From: Nitrobacter sp047149785
Lineage (GTDB): Bacteria; Pseudomonadota; Alphaproteobacteria; Rhizobiales; Xanthobacteraceae
Assembly (NCBI RefSeq): GCF_047149785.1
Contig: NZ_BAAGBE010000001.1
Span: 2,976,001 to 3,040,000 of the forward strand
Direction: 5' to 3'
DNA length: 64,000 bases
Of this stretch, positions 8,579 to 20,723 are shown piece after piece. Below the pieces are notes generated by a model. The model was not told the DNA's origin and did not search any database. It saw only the letters and a program-made list of their open reading frames with translations. Position 1 is the first letter of the stretch; every line of letters begins with the position of its first letter. The translations under genes and the position numbers were made by a program.

Positions 8579-8648
8579 CGGATCAACCGACAAGCCGGTC
8601 CGGCACAGCCCGCGTCAGATCCAATACAGAGCGACCCTGAACCTGAAC

Positions 8649-9428
8649 ATGATCGACCCCGCCGCCCAGATCCCGGACCATGAGTTGCTCGATGAGCCGC
8701 GTCTGGTGGTCGAGCCGGGCATGGCCGCGCGCGTCTCGTCGGTCGTCGCCCCGGTCCTGCATGGCATGGGATACCGCCTGGTCCGCATCAAGGTCTCGGG
8801 CGAAGCCGGTTGCACCGTCCAGATCATGGCCGAACGGCCGGACGGATCGATGCGCATCGAGGATTGCGAGGCGATCTCGAAAGCCCTGTCGCCGGTTCTC
8901 GACGTCGCCGATCCGATCGACAAGGCCTATCGGCTGGAAGTGTCATCGCCCGGCATCGACCGGCCGCTGGTGCGCCGCTCCGACTTCGAGCGCTACGCCG
9001 GCCACCTTGCGAAGATCGAGATGGCAGTCGCCCATCAGGGACGCAAGCGGTTCCGGGGCATCCTTCAGGGTGTGAGCGACAACGCGGTGCGCCTGCATCG
9101 GGACGACGTTCAAAATGACGCCGACGGCGACGTGCTGCTGATCATGGAGGACATCGCCGATGCCCGACTGGTCCTGACCGATGAATTGATTGCGGAATCG
9201 ATGCGGCGGGGCAAGATCGCGGAACGCGAAATGAAGCGGGATCTCGGCATTCTGCCTCCGCCTCCCTCGCATGCAAAAAACGATTCGGCGAGACGCAAAG
9301 CGCCGAAGCCGAAACTCAGGGGCAGGACGAAGGTCCCCGCAAGGACGCCGCCGAAAAACACCAAGCAACATCGCCTCGACGCAGAACGGCTGCGGCGCGG
9401 CGACCTCGATTCCACCGAAGGAGAATAA
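8649..9428 (+). CDS. rimP: Ribosome maturation factor RimP
   Basis: 259-residue 30S maturation factor. The N-terminal alpha/beta domain (about 20-105) has VVAPVLHGMGYRLVRI and the family segment YRLEVSSPGIDRPL; the C-terminal SH3-like domain (about 106-180) follows. A basic, Pro/Lys/Arg-rich tail of about 75 residues is longer than in E. coli and typical of Bradyrhizobium relatives. The frame is open back to 8478, but that part is a dispersed repeat, so I set the start at the ATG at 8649 (MIDPAAQIPD). nusA follows after 3 bp. It is the first gene of the rimP-nusA-ylxR-infB-rbfA-truB-rpsO-pnp cluster. Confidence 0.93.
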   Translation: MIDPAAQIPDHELLDEPRLVVEPGMAARVSSVVAPVLHGMGYRLVRIKVSGEAGCTVQIMAERPDGSMRIEDCEAISKALSPVLDVADPIDKAYRLEVSSPGIDRPLVRRSDFERYAGHLAKIEMAVAHQGRKRFRGILQGVSDNAVRLHRDDVQNDADGDVLLIMEDIADARLVLTDELIAESMRRGKIAEREMKRDLGILPPPPSHAKNDSARRKAPKPKLRGRTKVPARTPPKNTKQHRLDAERLRRGDLDSTEGE

Positions 9429-9431
9429 GTC

Positions 9432-11039
9432 ATGGCCGCTGTCAGCGCCAACAAGCTCGAACTGCTGCAAATCGCGGACGCGGTCGCGCGAGAGAAGACC
9501 ATCGACCGCGGCATCGTAATCGCCGCGATGGAGGACGCCATCGCCAAGGCGGCCCGCGCCCGCTACGGCAGCGAGACCGACGTTCACGCGGAGATTCACC
9601 CCAAGACCGGCCAGCTCCAGCTCACCCGCCACATGCTGGTGGTCGATCAGGTCGAGAACGCCGCCAACCAGATCTCGCTGAAGGATGCCCAGCGGGCCAA
9701 TCCGGGCGCGCAGATCGGCGACACCATCGCCGACACGCTGCCGCCGCTGGAATACGGCCGCATCTCCGCGCAGTCCGCCAAGCAGGTGATCGTGCAGAAG
9801 GTGCGCGAGGCCGAGCGCGACCGGCAGTATCAGGAGTTCAAGGACCGCATCGGCGACATCGTCAACGGCATCGTCAAGCGCGTCGAATACGGCAGCGTGA
9901 TCGTCGATCTCGGCCGCGGCGAGGCCGTCATACGGCGCGACGAGATGCTGCCGCGCGAGGTGTTCCGCAACGGCGACCGCGTCCGCGCCTATATTTTCGA
10001 TGTGCGGCGCGAAACCCGCGGCCCGCAGATCTTCCTGTCGCGCACCCATCCGCAGTTCATGGTGAAGCTGTTCGCGCAGGAAGTGCCGGAAATCTACGAC
10101 GGCATCGTCGAGATCAAGGCGGTGGCGCGCGATCCGGGTTCTCGCGCCAAGATCGGCGTGATCTCGCGGGATTCCTCGGTCGATCCGGTCGGCGCCTGCG
10201 TCGGCATGCGCGGCTCGCGCGTCCAGGCGGTCGTCAACGAGTTGCAGGGCGAGAAGATCGACATCATCCCGTGGTCGCCGGACATCGCGACCTTCGTCGT
10301 CAACGCGCTGGCGCCGGCGGAAGTCGCGAAGGTCGTGATCGACGAGGACCGCGAGCGGATCGAGGTCGTGGTCCCCGATACCAACAACCAGTTGTCGCTG
10401 GCGATCGGGCGGCGCGGACAGAACGTGCGCCTCGCCTCGCAGCTGACCGGGTGGGACATCGACATCCTGACCGAGCAGGAGGAATCGGAGCGGCGCCAGG
10501 CCGACTTCGAGAACGCGACCCGCATGTTCATGGAGGCGCTGAACGTCGACGAGGTCGTCGGCCAGCTTCTGGCGTCGGAAGGATTCACCTCGGTCGAGGA
10601 GCTGACGCTGGTCGATCCGCGGGAACTCGCCGTCATCGAGGGCTTCGACGACGAGACCGCAAGCGAGCTGCAGAGCCGCGCCCGCGAATATCTCGAACAG
10701 CTCGAGGCCGAACTGGAAAACAGGCGCAAGGAACTTGGCGTGGACGACGCCTTGAAGACGGTGCCCGGCGTAACCTCGAAGATGCTGGTGAAGCTCGGCG
10801 AGAACGAGGTGAGGACCGTCGAGGACCTGGCCGGCTGCGCCACCGACGATCTGGTCGGCTGGACCGAGCGCAAGGACGGCGAAGCGGTCAAGCACGCCGG
10901 CTACCTCGACGGCATGGACATCTCGCGCGAGGACGCCGAGACCGTCATCATGCAGGCGCGGCTGATCGCCGGCTGGATCACCGAAGCGGACCTTGCGAAA
11001 CCGGTGGAGGCCGAAGCCGCCGAAGATCAACCGGCTTGA
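9432..11039 (+). CDS. nusA: Transcription termination/antitermination factor NusA
   Basis: 535-residue NusA. Domains in order: N-terminal RNA-polymerase-binding domain (1-130), S1 domain (about 135-200; VNGIVKRVEYGSVIVDLG), KH1 and KH2 (about 205-345; CVGMRGSRVQAVVNEL and LAIGRRGQNVRLASQL), and two C-terminal helix-hairpin-helix acidic repeats (about 365-520). NusA modulates pausing, termination and rRNA antitermination. The last 20 residues are acidic. The ATG at 9432 lies 3 bp after the rimP stop and shows the expected N-terminus NKLELLQIADAVAREK. Repeat C copy 2 separates it from ylxR. Confidence 0.97.
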   Translation: MAAVSANKLELLQIADAVAREKTIDRGIVIAAMEDAIAKAARARYGSETDVHAEIHPKTGQLQLTRHMLVVDQVENAANQISLKDAQRANPGAQIGDTIADTLPPLEYGRISAQSAKQVIVQKVREAERDRQYQEFKDRIGDIVNGIVKRVEYGSVIVDLGRGEAVIRRDEMLPREVFRNGDRVRAYIFDVRRETRGPQIFLSRTHPQFMVKLFAQEVPEIYDGIVEIKAVARDPGSRAKIGVISRDSSVDPVGACVGMRGSRVQAVVNELQGEKIDIIPWSPDIATFVVNALAPAEVAKVVIDEDRERIEVVVPDTNNQLSLAIGRRGQNVRLASQLTGWDIDILTEQEESERRQADFENATRMFMEALNVDEVVGQLLASEGFTSVEELTLVDPRELAVIEGFDDETASELQSRAREYLEQLEAELENRRKELGVDDALKTVPGVTSKMLVKLGENEVRTVEDLAGCATDDLVGWTERKDGEAVKHAGYLDGMDISREDAETVIMQARLIAGWITEADLAKPVEAEAAEDQPA

Positions 11040-11091
11040 GAACGGTGCCCGAAAAAACCAGGCATCGGCTCTGCGAGAAGACCTCGCGCCG

Positions 11092-11166
11092 ATGACAAGC
11101 GCGTATTCCGCAAAAGTGGATACCGGTTTTGCGATCAGAATACGCGCCGGCCGGAAAATGCTCTAG
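11092..11166 (+). repeat. Dispersed palindromic repeat family C, copy 2
   Basis: Palindrome in the nusA-ylxR gap: GCGTATTCCGCAAAAGTGG, then ATACCGGTTTTGCG and an inverted arm CAGAATACGC, ending in AAAATGCTCTAG. It shares the AAAAGTGG..ACCGGTTTT core with the copy at 8472 but has diverged in the arms, with compensating changes that keep the stem. Confidence 0.65.
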
Positions 11167-11181
11167 GAGAATGCCCAGGAC

Positions 11182-11847
11182 ATGCTTGCCATCGCCGACC
11201 CGGCAGACCTTGATGACGGACCACGGACCAACAGGTCCGTGACGACGCGCATGTGCGCCGTCACGCGCCAGGTGCGGCCGGTCGGGGAACTGATCCGGTT
11301 TGTCGTGTCGCCTTCGGGCGAGGTTGTCGCCGACCTGAAACGGAAGCTCCCGGGCCGGGGTCTCTGGATTTCGGCGTCTCATGCCGCGGTTGCGGAAGCC
11401 GTCCGTCGTCACCAGTTTAGCCGGGGCTTCAAACGCGAGATCCGGGCCTCGGCGTCTCTGGCGGACGACACCGGACAGTCGCTGGTCCGCAGCGCGATCG
11501 ACGCGCTGGCCATCGCCGCCAAGGCCGGTCGGGTCATCTCCGGTTTCGCCAAGGTCGAGGAGGCGCTTCTCCGGCGTCAGGCCGTAGCCCTGCTCCACGC
11601 CACGGACGGCGCCGCCGACGGAATCCGGAAACTGGACGCCATCGTCAGGAAAACAGCGGCGGATTCCGGCGAAATGCGGGAAATCCCGGTGATTGCCGCA
11701 CTGACATCGGCGGAATTGGATTTGGCACTGGGCCGGTCAAATGTGATACATGCAGCCCTGCTCGCCGGTCCGGCGAGCGGGACGTTCCTGTCGCGCAGCC
11801 AGCTCCTGGTCCGATACCGGGATGGCGGGCGGCGGCAAGGCCGCTGA
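11182..11847 (+). CDS. ylxR: YlxR-family RNA-binding protein with L7Ae-like C-terminal domain
   Basis: 221 residues. The N-terminal YlxR/DUF448 domain (about 15-95) has RMCAVTRQ, ELIRFVVSP and the conserved GRGLWIS turn; a C-terminal L7Ae-like RNA-binding fold (about 105-205) contains AIAAKAGRVISGFAKVEEAL. YlxR lies between nusA and infB in many bacteria and is thought to act in RNA or RNase P-related regulation; its function here is inferred only from the family. The ATG at 11182 gives a short acidic lead-in. It is 68 bp upstream of infB. Confidence 0.88.
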   Translation: MLAIADPADLDDGPRTNRSVTTRMCAVTRQVRPVGELIRFVVSPSGEVVADLKRKLPGRGLWISASHAAVAEAVRRHQFSRGFKREIRASASLADDTGQSLVRSAIDALAIAAKAGRVISGFAKVEEALLRRQAVALLHATDGAADGIRKLDAIVRKTAADSGEMREIPVIAALTSAELDLALGRSNVIHAALLAGPASGTFLSRSQLLVRYRDGGRRQGR

Positions 11848-12963
11848 ACACGGCATTAATTCTAACGACAAGACCTGTGCGATCGCGCATAGCGCAACAA
11901 GATTGGGACTGCTGAATGGTTGATACGAAAAATCCTGGCGACAAGACTCTGAGCGTCAGCCCGAGCAAGACCTTGACGCTCAAGCCGCGCGTCGAGCAGG
12001 GCACGGTGCGCCAGAGCTTCAGCCACGGCCGTACCAAGCAGGTGGTGGTCGAAAAACGCGGCAAGCGCCGGATCGGCGGCGACGCGCCAGCCACGGAACC
12101 CGCAGGCATTGCGGAACCGGCCACTCCCCGGACGCCCGCCGCCAAGGCTCCGCCGGCGCGTCCCGCGACGTCAGCCCCGCCGCGCGCCGGTTCGGGCGTG
12201 GTGCTGCGGACATTGACCGAGGACGAACGCAGCGCGCGCGCGAGCGCGCTGGCCGAGGCCAAGGTCCGCGCCGAGGAAGAACGCCGACTTGCCGAGGCCG
12301 AAGCCGCGCGCCGCAACAGCAAGGAAGGCATCGAGCAGGCCGAGCGCGAGGCCGCCGAGGCCCGCCGCAAGGCCGAGGAAGAGCGTCACCGCCAGGAAGA
12401 GGAAGCCAAGCGCAAGGCCGAACTCGAAGCCAAGCGCCGCTTCGGCGAAACCGAGACCAAGGCCGCGCCGGCCAAGACAACGACCACCACGCGCACGGCG
12501 CCTCCGGCGCGCCCGGCCGCCGTCGCCGCCGACGGCAGCGACGAGGACGAGGCTCCCCGCATGGTCCGCCGTCCCGGCGGCGGCCCCGCGCGTCCGGTGG
12601 TCGCGCCGAAGCCCGCCGCCAAGCTGGGGCCGCAGAAACAGCGCGGCCGCCTCACCGTGGTGACCGCGCTCAACGCCGACGACGTGCGCGAGCGATCGAT
12701 CGCCTCGTTCCGCCGCCGCACCCAGCGCCTGAATCGAGCAGGCCGAGCGCGAGGCCGCCGAGGCCCGCCGCAAGGCCGAGGAAGAGCGTCACCGCCAGGA
12801 AGAGGAAGCCAAGCGCAAGGCCGAACTCGAAGCCAAGCGCCGCTTCGGCGAAACCGAGACCAAGGCCGCGCCGGCCAAGACAACGACCACCACGCGCACG
12901 GCGCCTCCGGCGCGCCCGGCCGCCGTCGCCGCCGACGGCAGCGACGAGGACGAGGCTCCCCGC

Positions 12964-14931
<1,968 letters not shown>

Positions 14932-14967
14932 GTCCAAATCTCACGGCGCGTTAGCCTCCTTCCTTTC

Positions 14968-15058
14968 GTCATTGCCGGACTTGATCCGGCGATCCATCCG
15001 CTGAAAGCGGACCCCTGAATGAACGATGGATGCCCGGGTCAGGCCCGGGCATGACCGG
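14968..15058 (+). repeat. Dispersed repeat family D, copy 1
   Basis: Between infB and rbfA. Two hairpin halves: TTGCCGGACTTGATCCGGCG on the left, and ATGCCCGGGTCAGGCCCGGGCAT on the right (arms CCCGGG and CCCGGG). This double-hairpin layout is common in intergenic DNA of Bradyrhizobium relatives. Diverged relatives are at 28007-28120 and 55926-56048. Confidence 0.65.
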
Positions 15059-15066
15059 TGACTTGA

Positions 15067-15480
15067 ATGCCGCGCCACCACAGGAAAGAGTCCGCTCCCG
15101 GCACCTCGCAGCGCCAGTTGCGCGTCGGCGAGACCGTGCGGCACGCGATCGCCGACATTCTTGCCCAGGGCCTCGTTCATGATCCCGTGCTCGAAGGGCA
15201 TCTCGTCACCGTGCCCGAGGTCCGCATGTCCGCCGACCTCAGGCTCGCGACGATCTACGTGATGCCGCTCGGCGGCCGCGACACAGCCGATGTCATTGAA
15301 GCGCTCGAGCGCAACAGAAAATTCCTGCGCGGAGAAATCGCGCGGCGCGTTAACCTGAAATTTGCGCCTGACATCCGCTTTCGCGCCGACGAGCGATTCG
15401 ACGAAGCGGAACGTATCGAGAAATTATTGCGAACACCTGCGGTGCAGAGAGACCTCGCACCGGATTCGGACGAAAGCTGA
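15067..15480 (+). CDS. rbfA: 30S ribosome-binding factor RbfA
   Basis: 137-residue RbfA, a cold-shock-related 30S assembly factor acting on the 16S rRNA 5' helix. A KH-like fold covers about residues 17-120: RQLRVGETVRHAIADIL at the start, VRMSADLRLATIYVMPL in the middle, LKFAPDIRFRADERFDEAERIEKLL at the end. The acidic tail is short. The ATG at 15067 follows repeat D by a few bases. truB begins 5 bp after the stop. Confidence 0.95.
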   Translation: MPRHHRKESAPGTSQRQLRVGETVRHAIADILAQGLVHDPVLEGHLVTVPEVRMSADLRLATIYVMPLGGRDTADVIEALERNRKFLRGEIARRVNLKFAPDIRFRADERFDEAERIEKLLRTPAVQRDLAPDSDES

Positions 15481-15485
15481 CGACC

Positions 15486-16562
15486 ATGACCGCACCTAAT
15501 GCCGCCCTCGATTCGAAAATCGGCGAATCGGACGGCGCCGAGAAAAATAAATCTGCAGCCGAAAACGCCTTTCTCGACGCGCCCCGGAAAAGACAGAACA
15601 ACCAGCCGCGCCGCGACCGCCGCGACGTTCACGGCTGGGTCGTCCTCGACAAGCCCGTCGGCATGACCTCGACCCATGCGGTGGCGGTCGTGAAGCGGCT
15701 GTTCAACGCCAGGCGGGCCGGCCACGCCGGCACGCTCGACCCGCTGGCCTCGGGCGGCCTGCCGATTGCCTTAGGAGAAGCCACCAAGACCGTGCCTTTC
15801 GTCATGGACGGCCGCAAACGCTACCGCTTCACGGTGCAATGGGGCGAGGAGCGCGACACCGACGACACCGAAGGCCGGGTCACGCGGACCAGCGCGAGCC
15901 GTCCCGATGCGGACGCGGTGCGGGCGCTGCTGCCGCGCTTCACCGGCGTCATTTTGCAAACCCCGCCGCAATATTCGGCCATCAAGATCCAGGGCGAGCG
16001 CGCCTACGATCTCGCGCGCGACGGCGAAGTTGTGGAACTGAAGCCGCGCGAGGTCGAAATCCACGAATTGACCCTTGTGGAACAGCCGGATAGCGCGACC
16101 TCCGTGTTCGAGGCCGAGTGCGGAAAAGGAACCTATGTACGGGCGCTGGCCCGCGATATCGGCCGGATTCTCGGCTGTTACGGCCACATCGGCGCGCTGC
16201 GGCGAACGCTGGTCGGCCCGTTCGGCGAGGCCGACATGATTCCGCTGGCAGAACTGGAGGCTTTGTGCAATAGAGCCGCATCCGGCGAGGGAAGCCTCGC
16301 CGACGCGCTTTTGCCCGTTGAGACCGCGCTGGACGACATCCCGGCACTGGCCGTCACTCGGGCCGATGCGGCAAGGCTCCATCGGGGTCAGGCCGTCTTG
16401 TTGCGCGGGCGGGATGCGCCTCAGAGTAGCGGCACAGTCTATGTCACGGTGGCGGGCCGGTTGTTGGCTCTCGCCGAACTGGGACATGGCGAACTCATCC
16501 CCAAGCGCGTGTTCAACCTGACCGGGCTGACAGCCAGTTCCGGTCGCAACGAAAGAGGCTGA
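15486..16562 (+). CDS. truB: tRNA pseudouridine(55) synthase TruB
   Basis: 358 residues; makes pseudouridine 55 in the T-loop of tRNAs. The catalytic aspartate is D85 in GHAGTLDPLASG, and the supporting motifs KPVGMTS (56-62) and GTYVRALARDIG are present. The first ~48 residues are a charged, low-complexity extension (KIGESDGAEKNKSAAEN) not found in E. coli TruB; a later start is possible, but no ATG lies closer to the domain before the KPVGM motif. It is 5 bp after rbfA and 2 bp before rpsO, clearly one transcription unit. Confidence 0.95.
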   Translation: MTAPNAALDSKIGESDGAEKNKSAAENAFLDAPRKRQNNQPRRDRRDVHGWVVLDKPVGMTSTHAVAVVKRLFNARRAGHAGTLDPLASGGLPIALGEATKTVPFVMDGRKRYRFTVQWGEERDTDDTEGRVTRTSASRPDADAVRALLPRFTGVILQTPPQYSAIKIQGERAYDLARDGEVVELKPREVEIHELTLVEQPDSATSVFEAECGKGTYVRALARDIGRILGCYGHIGALRRTLVGPFGEADMIPLAELEALCNRAASGEGSLADALLPVETALDDIPALAVTRADAARLHRGQAVLLRGRDAPQSSGTVYVTVAGRLLALAELGHGELIPKRVFNLTGLTASSGRNERG

Positions 16563-16564
16563 CG

Positions 16565-16834
16565 ATGTCGGTGACCGCCGAACGCAAAGCGGAAATCATC
16601 AAGTCGAGCGCCCGCAAGTCGGGCGATACCGGTTCGCCGGAGGTTCAGGTCGCGATCCTGTCGGAACGCATCTCCAACCTGACGAACCATTTCAAGAGCC
16701 ACACCAAGGACAACCATTCCCGCCGTGGCCTCCTGAAGCTGGTTTCCACGCGTCGTTCCCTGCTCGATTACATCAAGAAGAAGGACGAGGCGCGTTACAA
16801 GGCGCTGCTCGAGAAACATAACATCCGCCGTTAA
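16565..16834 (+). CDS. rpsO: 30S ribosomal protein S15
   Basis: 89 residues, the normal S15 length. The four-helix protein binds the central domain of 16S rRNA early in assembly and contacts the subunit bridge. Diagnostic segments: GDTGSPEVQVAILSERI (about 20-36), HTKDNHSRRGLLKLVSTRR (about 45-63) and ARYKALLEKHNIRR at the C-terminus. Start ATG lies 2 bp after truB. A hairpin follows in the rpsO-pnp gap. Confidence 0.98.
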   Translation: MSVTAERKAEIIKSSARKSGDTGSPEVQVAILSERISNLTNHFKSHTKDNHSRRGLLKLVSTRRSLLDYIKKKDEARYKALLEKHNIRR

Positions 16835-16860
16835 GCGACCAGCGCATCCCCGCGCGCTGT

Positions 16861-16890
16861 GAATCGTGGACGTGAATGTCCACGCGATTC
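16861..16890 (+). promoter_or_regulatory. Hairpin in the rpsO-pnp intergenic region
   Basis: GTGGAC (16866-16871) pairs with GTCCAC (16878-16883), extended by GAATC/GATTC arms with a 2-nt bulge. No T tract follows closely, so it is unlikely to be an intrinsic terminator. Its position resembles the RNase III-cut stem in the E. coli pnp leader, where PNPase controls its own expression; that role here is inference. The remaining 265 bp to pnp hold no other structure I can name. Confidence 0.4.
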
Positions 16891-17155
16891 GTGATCTGCG
16901 ACAAACGAAAGCCGTTTTTGAAAACAGATCGCGCCCAAGGAAGAGCGTGTCCAGCAGCAATCCGGCGGCTGGGCGATGACGGGTCAAATGCCCGTACCAT
17001 CGGAAGGATGGACGCCATTCAAAACCAGAAGACCATGGCAGGATCGCCGGACGCCGGTGCTGCAACGCTAGTTGCCGCCAGCATTCCGCCATCCTCGCGC
17101 ATGGTTTTTTGCGCTTTGACGTCCGTGCTTTCGTGAACCGATGAAAGACCAACCA

Positions 17156-19315
<2,160 letters not shown>

Positions 19316-19341
19316 CTCTCCCCAGAGCAAAGTCATCAATT

Positions 19342-19375
19342 AAAGGGGCGGCTCGAGAGGCCGCCCTTTTTGTTT
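19342..19375 (+). terminator. Rho-independent terminator of the pnp operon
   Basis: AAAGGGGCGGC pairs with GCCGCCCTTT around a TCGAGAG loop and is followed by a T-rich tract. It lies 27 bp after the pnp stop and ends the translation/RNA operon. Confidence 0.9.
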
Positions 19376-19417
19376 GCTTGCATGTAAATGTTTTTTGAAA
19401 GCGCCTCATCGAAGCAG

Positions 19418-19545
19418 AGCGCGCTCCCTCTTCCGCTTGCGGGCCGCGCCGCGAGCAGCGCTGAGAGGGTTGGGGAGGGGACGCTGTCGGTGAAGATCCC
19501 CCACCCGCCCGACTTCGTCGGTCGACCTCTCCCACAAGCGGAAGG
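19418..19545 (+). repeat. Dispersed repeat family E, copy 1
   Basis: CTCCCTCTTCCGCTTGCGGG at the left, the centre GGTTGGGGAGGGG.., and CTCTCCCACAAGCGGAAG at the right, so both ends carry complementary CCGCTTG/CAAGCGG arms. A fuller relative is at 51263-51372 and short hairpin-only forms are at 30101-30125 and 53745-53767. It ends at the oxyR stop codon. Confidence 0.7.
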
Positions 19546-19547
19546 GG

Positions 19548-20462
19548 TTAAGAACCGTTCGCCTCCACGCACCCCTTCACCACATCGCCCAGCGCCGCGA
19601 AATCGGCCTTGCGCGGCGAGGTCCGGCGAAACGCCAGGCCGATGCTGCGGCCGGGCTGCGGGTCTTCCAGCCGCAGGATCTTGACGCGTCCGTCGCGCGC
19701 CTCGACGGCGGCTGCGATCTGCGGGATCAGCGTCACGCCGTAACCGCCCGCCACCATCTGCATCACGGTGGCGAGGCTGGATGCGCCGAACGTCATGCCG
19801 GTCGCGCCCGGCGAAGGCCCGCGCGGGATCGTTGCGCAAAACGCCAGAGCCTGATCGCGCAGGCAGTGACCATCCTCGAGCAGGATCAGGCGCGATTGAT
19901 CGATATCGCGCGCCGCCACGCGGCGTCTGGCGGGCCGGGGATCGCTCGCCGGCACCGCCAGCAGGAACAGATCGTCGAACAACTCCATGGTGTCGATGTC
20001 GGGCTCGCCGAGCGGCAGCGCCAGCATCGCGGCGTCGAGCGCGCCGCCCTTGATCTCCTCGACCAGCAGCCGCGTCTGGGTCTCGCGCAGTTCGAGTTGC
20101 AAATCCGGAAATTGCGATTGCAGCGCCGGCAACATGCGCGGCAGCAGGTATGGCGCAAGCGAGGGAATAATGCCGAGGGTCAAACGCCCCGTCAGCGGCC
20201 TGGCGCGATGGCGGGCAAAATCGACGAGATCGCGCGCCGAGGCCAGCACGTCCTCGGCGCGGCGGGAAATTTCCCGGCCGATCTCGGTCAGCATCACCTC
20301 GCCGGGACGACGCTCCACCAGCGTGACGCCAAGAAACTGTTCGAGTTCGCGGATCTGCATCGACAGCGCCGGCTGGGTGATGGCGCAGGCGTCCGCGGCG
20401 CGTCCGAAATGGCCGTGGCGCGCGAGCGCGGCAAGGTAGCGAAGCTGCTTGAGCGTGACCAT
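19548..20462 (-). CDS. oxyR: Hydrogen peroxide-sensing LysR regulator OxyR
   Basis: 304-residue LysR-family activator. The N-terminal helix-turn-helix (about 4-62; MVTLKQLRYLAALARHGHFG, ITQPALSMQIRELE) is followed by the effector domain. Two redox cysteines, C200 and C209 in EDGHCLRDQALAFC, match C199 and C208 of E. coli OxyR, so peroxide sensing by disulfide formation is likely. The ATG at 20462 fits the family start; the upstream extension to 20498 does not. It is divergent from katG, its expected target, with a palindromic candidate operator next to its start. Confidence 0.95.
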   Translation of the reverse strand: MVTLKQLRYLAALARHGHFGRAADACAITQPALSMQIRELEQFLGVTLVERRPGEVMLTEIGREISRRAEDVLASARDLVDFARHRARPLTGRLTLGIIPSLAPYLLPRMLPALQSQFPDLQLELRETQTRLLVEEIKGGALDAAMLALPLGEPDIDTMELFDDLFLLAVPASDPRPARRRVAARDIDQSRLILLEDGHCLRDQALAFCATIPRGPSPGATGMTFGASSLATVMQMVAGGYGVTLIPQIAAAVEARDGRVKILRLEDPQPGRSIGLAFRRTSPRKADFAALGDVVKGCVEANGS

Positions 20463-20465
20463 TCC

Positions 20466-20490
20466 CGATAAGATAAGCTTATTACAATGC
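20466..20490. promoter_or_regulatory. Candidate OxyR operator between oxyR and katG
   Basis: The perfect palindrome ATAAGCTTAT (20473-20482) lies within GATAAGATAAGCTTATTAC, 10 bp upstream of the oxyR start. It has the dyad form and the A/T-G/C spacing of LysR sites. OxyR usually controls katG and itself from such a divergent region. The site is far (about 240 bp) from katG, so it may serve mainly oxyR autoregulation. No good -35/-10 pair was found for katG. Confidence 0.35.
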
Positions 20491-20723
20491 GAAGGCAATT
20501 CGACTGGACCTGATGCCGGATATCTCCCAAACTCCGCTCACCCTCGCGTTGCGGGAGGACTGCGGCCTTGGATCAACGAACCTCGTCGAGCACCGGCGCC
20601 GGCGCACCCGGACAGGCGAACGCCGCCGCGCGCTCGCGCTGAGGTCTCGGCGGTGACCGCAACCCCGGAGTCGCCCCATGGCGGCCGTTCGGCAACGCGA
20701 CAGCACAGCATCGGGAGACGAGC

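Noticed and set aside
8478..8648. N-terminal extension of RimP
   Set aside because: The codons fall in a dispersed palindromic repeat and have no RimP homology.
8943..11030. 695-codon open frame on the minus strand opposite nusA and rimP
   Set aside because: It mirrors real genes on the other strand, is very rich in Asp, Arg, His and Leu as expected for the complement of GC-rich genes, and shows no domain.
19418..19545. Considered whether the clustered short repeats form a CRISPR array
   Set aside because: Copies are scattered kilobases apart, not regularly spaced, and have no spacers; no cas genes are present.
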